Source: Anthopleura xanthogrammica (taxonomy: Eukaryota; Cnidaria; Anthozoa; Actiniaria; Actiniidae). From it: a stretch of DNA of 64,000 nucleotides. This document shows, in pieces, positions 59,307 to 64,000 of the stretch (position 1 is the stretch's first letter; each line of letters opens with the position of its first letter). Both the position numbers and the translations under genes were made by a program. The DNA is taken from the NCBI GenBank assembly GCA_964019055.1, contig OZ025207.1:14287357-14351356 (forward strand), read 5' to 3'. The notes beneath the pieces are model-generated. The model was given only the letters and a program-made list of their open reading frames with translations. It was not told the DNA's origin and searched no databases.

Positions 59307-59388
59307 ATGCCTCATTTTCGCTTGCTCGTTCAAGGAAAACCACTGGTCTCCCCCGTGTTCTGAATCGGTGCATAAAAGCCACACACAA

Positions 59389-59468
59389 GATATATATGTT
59401 TCCATTTCATTCCTGACTTCATAGCATGGTTGCTATGACATCAGGAATGAAATGGAAACATATATATC
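59389..59468. repeat. Near-perfect hairpin, 28-bp perfect arms
   Basis: 59389-59416 is the exact reverse complement of 59441-59468, and the 24-nt middle pairs further (ATAGCA with TGCTAT), leaving a very small loop. It could be a foldback element or a small-RNA precursor. It lies at the 3' end of a tRNA-derived SINE read on the minus strand. Confidence 0.75.
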
Positions 59469-59625
59469 AGGAGCAAAATGTCAGAATCTGGAGAAAACCC
59501 CTCAAAGCACAGGAGAGAACCAACTAGAAACTCTACCCACATATAACACTGAACCCATAGAGACTTGAACCTGAGTCACATTGATGAGAGGCGAGCACTC
59601 TCCTCAATATGCCACCTGTGCTTCC
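59469..59625 (-). mobile_element. tRNA-derived SINE, minus strand
   Basis: Read on the minus strand from about 59625, GGAAGCACAGGTGGCATATT leads into a B-box GGTTCAAGTCTC (plus strand 59560-59571). An A-box-like TGGCATATTGAG lies about 35 nt before it. The body that follows (GTTGGTTCTCTCCTGTGCTT, then GGGGTTTTCTCC) looks like tRNA-derived SINE bodies I recall from marine invertebrates. It is not an intact tRNA: the 3' half departs after the B-box. Confidence 0.5.
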
Positions 59626-60245
59626 CTAAGATAATACAACCACAAATATTGCTCTTGAATAATATAAACTGCAAACAATTTTCAGATATTTATTGGTATA
59701 CCATTGTGTCTTTTCAGATGTGACAGTTCTGTCATACTCACATCAACCAAGCTGTTGTGCTGCAAAGCCTTGTCAGATGATGCAGCACCATCAAGATCCA
59801 GTCAATCTGTAGTGAAGATAAGAAGCTGTGATACGGAGACAACAAAAAATGAAACAGGAAATTAGAATATCTAGTATTATCTAGGAATTTAAAAAAAATT
59901 AATTAGGAACATTTAAAATTTTCAAAACAGTTAAAGGTTTTTCAAAATAACATTTCAAAAAAATTGGCATTTAAAGTAATCAAATTATAAGTTTGTCTAA
60001 GAATTTTTTTTAAAAATAGGAGTATCTAGGAATATTCTAGGAAATTCCAACATGTAGCATTGGAAATTTCACTGGAAATTTCAAAAGTAAAAATTTTTTC
60101 CAAGAAATAATGAAGAATGAAAGCTTTCTTAAAATACATCCTTAGCTATATGTTGGAATTTCCAGAGAATTTAAGCTCAAAATATTTCAAGACTAGAATT
60201 TAAAAAAAATTAAGAATTATCTAGAAATTCAAAAAAAATCAAATG

Positions 60246-60689
60246 GGCTAGAGGACTGGCTACATTAGGGCTTTGTATCAGTTACAATAAAGAAAGAAAA
60301 GAATTACAAAACTTTTTTCATCATTTTAGAAATGACATTCTGCACACAAAAAATCCTATATTTCTATTTGTAAAATTGAAGACAACAAAACAAGATTCAA
60401 ATGGCCACAAATTATATATGCATATTAATATTGATGCCATAGTACGGTGAAACAAAAATAAGTAATAATGTTTAATGTTATCTATTATTTAAAAAGATGA
60501 AACTTTTGTTTTAGTGACCTATTTCATAATGACATCGACAACCAAAACAAACTACTGTACCAAAATCAACAACTTTTTCAGATTTATAAATAATTTCAAA
60601 GTGAGAAAAAAATATAAATGGTAGTTGAAAGTCTATAATTATTGAATCTGATGTCATCATGAAGTAGGTCAATTGCCAGTCCTCTAGCC
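60246..60689. repeat. Element-like segment with 15-bp perfect inverted ends
   Basis: GGCTAGAGGACTGGC (60246-60260) is the exact reverse complement of 60675-60689. The interior is AT-rich with many AAAATTT-type runs and no gene. I see no target duplication, so transposon status is unproven. Confidence 0.5.
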
Positions 60690-60693
60690 ACAG

Positions 60694-60978
60694 ATATTAG
60701 ATATAGGAGAGTGTTACACTAGGAGACTCAAATTCAATTGGACATTCAATTCAAACATTGATAAGAAATCCTTACATTAACACATCTTACAGACTAGTCA
60801 AGAGTTCTCAGTAGAGTTACAAAATATGAGGAAATTCCTGGTTGATCAAATCAAAGGAATATTTTATGGTTTTGACACTGAAAGTTTTCATTCTAACTGG
60901 CTACTGATTTAATTTCTTTGCTTACAATTTTACTGAGAACTCTGCTAGTTAGAAGAAACACTCTCCTATATCTAATAT
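60694..60978. repeat. Foldback segment with 22-bp perfect arms
   Basis: 60694-60715 is the exact reverse complement of 60957-60978, and an inner pair (AGAGTTCTCAGTA near 60808, TACTGAGAACTCT near 60931) continues the fold. It lies immediately beside the 60246-60689 inverted-repeat segment. Confidence 0.65.
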
Positions 60979-63190
60979 TATTATCATTTATTATTTGTAC
61001 ACCAGAAAAATGAAATACACTTCATACCTCCCACGAGGTCCTATCAGCACCAAACAGAGAAGCTGCCCCACAAGGCCAGGAAACCAATAAAGGTGGTACA
61101 TCATTGCTGCTCTCGGCAGAGTCTAACCTTGAGGCCATAATCAGATGACTGCTCTGGAGGTGAAGGTTGTCGGTAAGGATACCAGGTGATGGCCCTCTGC
61201 AGATTTCAAGGGAGTGCGCCGTTGGCATGAATGCCAGTCACTGTGCAGGTTAGTGCAAGTAGGAGCAGAGGTAATCATATCTCACTATTCATGGGTGTGT
61301 ACAGCAGTGATATCTTTGGGGTGGTGTGCTCAATAGACTTGCATAAGACACCATTCAGACTTCAATACAAGTAGATTATCAACCTGGGAAGACTAGAAGT
61401 TGAATCATTTCTAGGTGACCTAATCTTGCATTCAATGATGTTTGGCTAGACTGATATACAAGGTTCTATCATAGGATTGTAATTTAATAAGTTTTTTCAC
61501 CAGCAAAAAAAGACCTCAGTTCCTTCTAATATTAAATAAATTACCACTAAATAAATTTAATACTGGACCTTACTTAAAAATCAAATGAAATTTGATACAG
61601 TTTTGAAAATTAGAAAAAAAAGAAGACCAGCAGAAGAAAGGAAAAGAAAAGAAAAGAAAAATAATTGAACAAATAACTATTAATTAAGGATAAAAAAAAT
61701 CATTTAGATTTGGTAATAAAAAATACAGCTGGAATCCTGTCCTGCAGTATATTCTTATGCAGTATATTTAACAAACACAAAACTGATCAAAGCATACTTT
61801 CAAATGTTACCACATTATAGAAACTGAGGTCTTACTTAATCTGTTATCATACGATATCAAAAAAACAAACTAATGAATCAAATATGAATTAAAATGACCC
61901 AAAATAACTATCATCAAACCAGGATGATATGAAAGCAACTACAATATATGTATCACTGTTACAACTGTGGATATAAGAAAAACTTACTTCAAATTTGAAT
62001 TCAAATTTTTTTAAATTGAAAATTCAGGAACAAACAAACACTTGGGTCAACTGAGGTTTGAGCAAATGTTTCTGATTACTACAATATTTAGTACAAATTC
62101 AGCTGTGCAGAATCATGAAATATAATATACCAAAAGTGCAAACAAACAAATCCCAGCCAAACAAGGCAAATGTGAAATGGAAAATGAATGAATAGAGGAC
62201 AAGGTGAGCCATCAAAGAATGGCATTCAAAACACCCATACTTCACAATCAAGAAACAATTACACTAGAATGGAATGAAACTATTATTACAAGTAAAACCA
62301 AGAGTTGTTTTACTATGAATTATTATTTCAAAGCACTTGCATTAGATTGCACAAGCTGTACAAAATTCGAAAGCAAATAATTAATAAATGAAGCATTGGC
62401 AAAAAATACCAACTTGGTCACGAAGAATTTGTTGTGAAATGACATTAAAGACAGTTTACTTTGATACATGTAGTTGCTCAAAGTTTTACACAGGAAAAAA
62501 ATTTGCAATTTTTTTGTCAATCATTACAACACTTTTACTTCTGATGAGAAGTTTTTTGCTGGTGAAAAAACTGAGTCTAGAGAAAATAACTTAATAACCT
62601 TAGGAACTATTCAAAAGTCATACAAGCTGAATAGCAATGCTAAAACTCTAAAAAAAATTAGGAATAGGACAACCCTTAAATATCTTTCTCGTAAAGTTTA
62701 CTTTGCAACCATGTCATCCAAGGCTAATTTTAACAGATTATTACACAAATTATCCAAATTTGAAAATATATTTATTTGATATTTGGTCCTATAACTTGGA
62801 TGAAGGATGGGATGGATGCAATTTAAATGACTAAAAGAAAACTGTCTCATAATAATCATAGGCTACGTCGGTTTCGCTACGTCCCTTAGAAATAAGTTAG
62901 TAGAGTGGATGTGTCACAACAAGAACTTGATTATTTCTACATGATTCTATTGGCGCAGCTTATTTGACCTCAAAACATACAGATGAAGCACTTAGCTGGT
63001 TCTTACCTTGAATACAAAATCCACTCTATTAATTTTGACTTGTAACATCATACCAAAAGAACACAGATATATTGAGTGAATTAGTCTCAACCATCTTGAT
63101 AAAGTCAATCAAGGAATTTGTTGATTTACGAGATGACGTCACAGTCACAAGATGATTAAAAGTCTCCTTAGAAGAGCTTCAATATATTAA
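60979..63190. other. Intergenic, no supported gene
   Basis: AT-rich sequence. Open frames at 61022-61228, 62323-62594 and 62474-62779 have no recognisable domain and overlap on both strands; I treat them as chance frames. Confidence 0.4.
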
Positions 63191-63195
63191 TATTG

Positions 63196-63630
63196 AGCCC
63201 AGTCCCTTAGCAGACACTGAATAAATTAATATTTGATTGAATACATTCTAGACCCAGTCCCTTAGTGAATATATTAATTGATTGAATACATTCTAGACCC
63301 AGTCCCTTAGTGAATATATTAATATTTGATTGAATACATTCTAGACCCAGTCCCTTAGTGAATAAATTAATATTTGATTGAATACATTCTAGACCCAGTC
63401 CCTTAGTGAATATATTAATATTTGATTGAATACATTCTAGACCCAGTCCCTTAGTGAATATATTAATACTTAACTGAATACATTCTAGACCCAGTCCCTT
63501 AGTGAATATATTAATACTTAACTGAATACATTCTAGACCCAGTCCCTTAGTGAATATATTAATACTTAACTGAATACATTCTAGACCCAGTCCCTTAGTG
63601 AATATATTAATACTTAACTGAATACATTAC
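63196..63630. repeat. 48-bp tandem repeat, about nine copies
   Basis: The unit GAATACATTCTAGACCCAGT followed by CCCTTAGTGAATATATTAAT recurs at 48-bp steps (GACCC at 63251, 63296, 63344, 63392 and on). One copy is 3 bp shorter. A subtype switch from TATTTGATTGAA to TACTTAACTGAA occurs near 63468, and later copies all carry the second form. Confidence 0.9.
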
Positions 63631-64000
63631 AAGTCTTAGTCCTCTAGGGAAACATAAAATATTTTTCAAGGGTAAAGAGTCTAGGTTAGCTTTTCATATT
63701 AAATTACATGTTGGTAGTTTCCTTTTCGGGATAGACCAGCTCATTTTTCACAAGTTTAGTAGCCTAGAAACTTCGTTATTTTAGTCTTCGCAAACCAGGT
63801 TGATAATCACATACACTTTATGGGAGTCTGAATACCGCCTGAATAAAGTCTATTAATCACACCACTCTGAGATATACATCACTGTTGTGCAGTAAAACCT
63901 ATGGGTAGTGGGGAATGGTTATCTTGTAAGACTGCTACTTGCACTGACCCTCACAGTATGAAGGCTGGCTTTGCCATCGAGGTACTTTCATGAGTCTGTA
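63631..64000. other. Window end, nothing recognised
   Basis: Unique AT-rich sequence without recognisable genes or elements. Confidence 0.4.

Noticed and set aside
62388..62779. Two overlapping open frames of 68 and 101 residues
   Set aside because: Lysine- and asparagine-rich chance frames in AT-rich DNA with no recognisable motif.

Overview
The window looks like animal nuclear DNA, most likely from a cnidarian such as a stony coral or sea anemone (inference). It is AT-rich and gene-poor. It holds a tandem family of intronless rhodopsin-type receptors and many mobile elements: BEL/Pao, a non-LTR 3' end, TTAA-flanked MITEs and a tRNA-derived SINE. There are no bacterial-style operons.

Left third (1-21.5 kb): a decayed array of class A (rhodopsin-like) G-protein-coupled receptor (GPCR) genes. 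I count eight copies. Only one, at 16131-17048 (+), is intact (305 aa, seven membrane segments, DRY and NPxxY motifs). The rest are pseudogenes or fragments at about 120-290, 482-1383, 3291-4179, 4767-4904 and 11338-11953 (+) and 14722-15339 and 18775-19325 (-). Shared 5' and 3' flanks show that whole gene units were duplicated, some inverted. Three of the pseudogenes carry deletions in the same third-cytoplasmic-loop segment and two more end there. Between the genes lie a 62-bp tandem repeat, a 1.3-kb unit present twice, two TTAA-flanked MITE-like elements, foldback elements and a non-LTR retrotransposon 3' end set in (TAA)n microsatellite.

Middle (21.57-54.19 kb): a giant, nearly pure tandem array with a 177-bp unit and 151 copies by my phase count. 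Every unit has the layout of an exon plus an intron. A 54-nt open segment encodes KTIANHPDISPWEEGTLS (or KS-) in phase 0. It is followed by a 123-nt segment that starts GTAAGT and ends in a pyrimidine tract plus CACAG. If transcribed and spliced, the array would give one continuous repeat protein of about 2,700 residues. If not, it is a nucleosome-length satellite built from a duplicated mini-exon and its intron. Variant positions reveal higher-order repeats on the left, an invariant core, and a different set of linked variants on the right. Copy 144 is interrupted by a 5,990-bp BEL/Pao LTR retrotransposon on the minus strand (46929-52918) with a 5-bp target duplication and nearly identical LTRs. 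Its polyprotein has lost the RNase H region and the histidine half of the integrase zinc finger through an in-frame deletion.

Right part (54.2-64 kb): no convincing protein gene. It holds a short MITE, two adjacent GTCACGTGAC palindromes, degenerate exon-like tandem repeats, a 28-bp perfect hairpin beside a tRNA-derived SINE, nested inverted repeats, and a 48-bp tandem repeat near the end.

Copy numbers, phases and motif positions come from reading the sequence. Family names rest on recognised motifs; no search was run.
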